Assembly (NCBI RefSeq): GCF_900104785.1
Contig: NZ_LT629733.1
Location: 1,024,501-1,088,500, forward strand
Direction of reading: 5' to 3'
DNA: 64,000 nt
From: Formosa sp. Hel1_31_208
Lineage (GTDB): Bacteria; Bacteroidota; Bacteroidia; Flavobacteriales; Flavobacteriaceae
The notes below the pieces were generated by a model. The model did not search any database, was not told where the DNA came from, and worked only from the letters and a program-made list of their open reading frames with translations. Positions 62,888-64,000 of the stretch are shown here, in pieces. A program made the translations under genes and the position numbers. Within the stretch, counting starts at the first letter, position 1, and each line of letters starts with the position of its first letter.

Positions 62888-63937
62888 TTAAATCAATTCG
62901 TTTGCTATTTTATTTATTTGATTTTCTGTTAAAACAGGTTCGAAATAATTTATATAATGATTCATCTCTTTTAAGAGTTTTATTTTTACATACTTAAATT
63001 CACTTTTTGGTTTATTATTAATCATAACAATAAGATTTCGTATGGGAATTTGTTGCTCTCCCCAATGATGTTCGTTTAAAGTTATGTTTTCCGAAATGTA
63101 CACGTAAAGTGCAAAATTGGACCTTTCAATTTGTTCAATTGGTGACCTTAAACTTATAGAATCGACTGATGATTTACTCCAGTTTTTTGTTTCTATTATA
63201 AAAATTCCTGCTTTTGAAATTAAAAGATGGTCAATTTGTATGGAATAGATTCTCTGATTATGTTTTTTGTAAAAAATTGGACGAGTAAAATTTAAATTAA
63301 AATCATTAATCAAAACATAATCATCTGAAAGTTTCTTTATTTCTTTAACAACTAAATTTTCTCCTATTGCTCCCGAAATTAGATTTCTTGAATCTTTTAA
63401 AATATTGCGTATATATTCTAATTTTTCAGTTTTAGGTTTTGCTCTTTTTTCAATTAAGTGTTGTTTTTCAGTTTCATATTTTTTTATGAAATGTTCATCA
63501 TTTTCAATTTGGTTAGATATTTCTTTTATAGTTGAACTTATGAGTTTAGTTTTATTTTTTACAAAATGCTTGGATTGTTTTTTCAGAAAATAAAGATTGA
63601 CACTTGAGAATAGTTTTTCTAAAAAGTTTTCGTCTTTGTTACTATGAATTAAATCAATTTTCGACTGTAAATTAGAAATTTTATTGTTTATTCTTTCCTT
63701 TTCTAAATTGATTATTTCAGCTTTTTTATGAATTCTCTGTTCGAGGTTAGTACATGTTTCAAAATATTCTTTTTCTAACTCGTTTGATGTATCATTGAGA
63801 ATTGTTTGTTTTTCTGAATTGTAATTTGACAAAAATGTCTTAATCTCTTTTACAGAACTAAATCTAGAAATTCCTTTATCCTCTAATTCAGATTTTAAAG
63901 ATTTCAAAGATTCTATTGTTCCATATATTCTTGCCAT
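62888..63937 (-). CDS. NERD-domain (nuclease-related) protein with coiled coil
   Basis: 349 residues. The first 180 residues are a long Lys/Glu/Asn-rich coiled coil. The NERD domain (about 185-310) has the PD-(D/E)XK-like set E193 ('GAIGENLV'), D236 ('QIDHLLIS') and E249-x-K251 ('IIETKNWS'). NERD proteins are thought to act on DNA, often beside helicases or in mobile regions. Start ATG at 63937 is preceded by about 60 bases to the window edge that show no further gene. Probably part of the same accessory region as the PLD gene, 174 bp away. Confidence 0.8.
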   Translation of the reverse strand: MARIYGTIESLKSLKSELEDKGISRFSSVKEIKTFLSNYNSEKQTILNDTSNELEKEYFETCTNLEQRIHKKAEIINLEKERINNKISNLQSKIDLIHSNKDENFLEKLFSSVNLYFLKKQSKHFVKNKTKLISSTIKEISNQIENDEHFIKKYETEKQHLIEKRAKPKTEKLEYIRNILKDSRNLISGAIGENLVVKEIKKLSDDYVLINDFNLNFTRPIFYKKHNQRIYSIQIDHLLISKAGIFIIETKNWSKSSVDSISLRSPIEQIERSNFALYVYISENITLNEHHWGEQQIPIRNLIVMINNKPKSEFKYVKIKLLKEMNHYINYFEPVLTENQINKIANELI

Positions 63938-64000
63938 TTACGATATTTCTTAAATTATAGCTAATGTGTTCATTTATGGTTAGTTGCGTTGGCTAGAACT

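Noticed and set aside
44000..64000. attR copy of the tRNA-Arg 3' end
   Set aside because: No repeat of the T-arm/acceptor sequence was seen in the gaps between genes; by-eye search cannot exclude a short imperfect copy inside a gene.
1..64000. CRISPR arrays and insertion sequences
   Set aside because: No regularly spaced repeats of 20-50 bases and no transposase gene with terminal inverted repeats were seen.

Overview
The window looks like a chromosomal segment of a low-GC member of the Flavobacteriaceae (Bacteroidota). Pointers are the gene content (class II HMG-CoA reductase next to a GYDIA-type GHMP kinase, a flavobacterial division/cell-wall cluster, LptC and LpxB), promoters that fit TTG-N17-23-TANNTTTG, weak Shine-Dalgarno signals, and a tRNA gene without an encoded CCA. 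Genus was not determined.

Layout. (1) 1-6431: an envelope-biogenesis run with the 3' end of an outer-membrane protein gene, a TPR protein, LptC, a small membrane protein, a CNNM/CBS protein and a PpiD-like periplasmic foldase. (2) 6481-8727, minus strand: mevalonate-pathway kinase and HMG-CoA reductase. (3) 8907-15055: exported DPP-IV-type peptidase, two POT-family peptide transporters and an exported thioredoxin-fold protein, together a peptide-use module. (4) 15065-25616: housekeeping genes in both directions (ComEC-like, NlpC/P60 lipoprotein, LpxB, SurE, tail-specific protease, DppC-type permease, sulfotransferase, EngB, alpha/beta hydrolase). (5) 25835-41387: a compact dcw cluster mraZ-rsmH-ftsL-ftsI-murE-mraY-murD-ftsW-murG-murC-ftsQ-ftsA-ftsZ, preceded by three 10-bp-spaced repeats that look like an MraZ operator and ended by a strong terminator. 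Then come a GatB/YqeY protein and tRNA-Arg(TCG).

(6) From about 42.1 kb to the window end the DNA has the features of a genomic island: a tyrosine integrase just downstream of the tRNA gene, small unrecognised or DNA-binding genes, then a five-gene operon (45871-60942) that is the most interesting part of the window. It encodes an SNF2/RapA-type helicase, a very large Eco57I/PglX/DrmMI-type adenine methyltransferase, a 1608-residue DEAH-type helicase with Cys clusters and a DUF1998-type C-terminus, a GmrSD-like DUF262+DUF1524 protein and a DUF2779 protein joining a Cas4-like Fe-S PD-(D/E)XK nuclease to a DEDD exonuclease fold. The set resembles class 1 DISARM (drmD, drmMI) and Druantia (large DUF1998 helicase) but matches neither in its usual form. 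It is best regarded as a candidate DISARM/Druantia-like anti-phage system with two extra nuclease modules. Downstream on the minus strand are two small unknown genes, a PLD-family protein and a NERD-domain protein. No second attachment site was found, so the island probably runs past the window.
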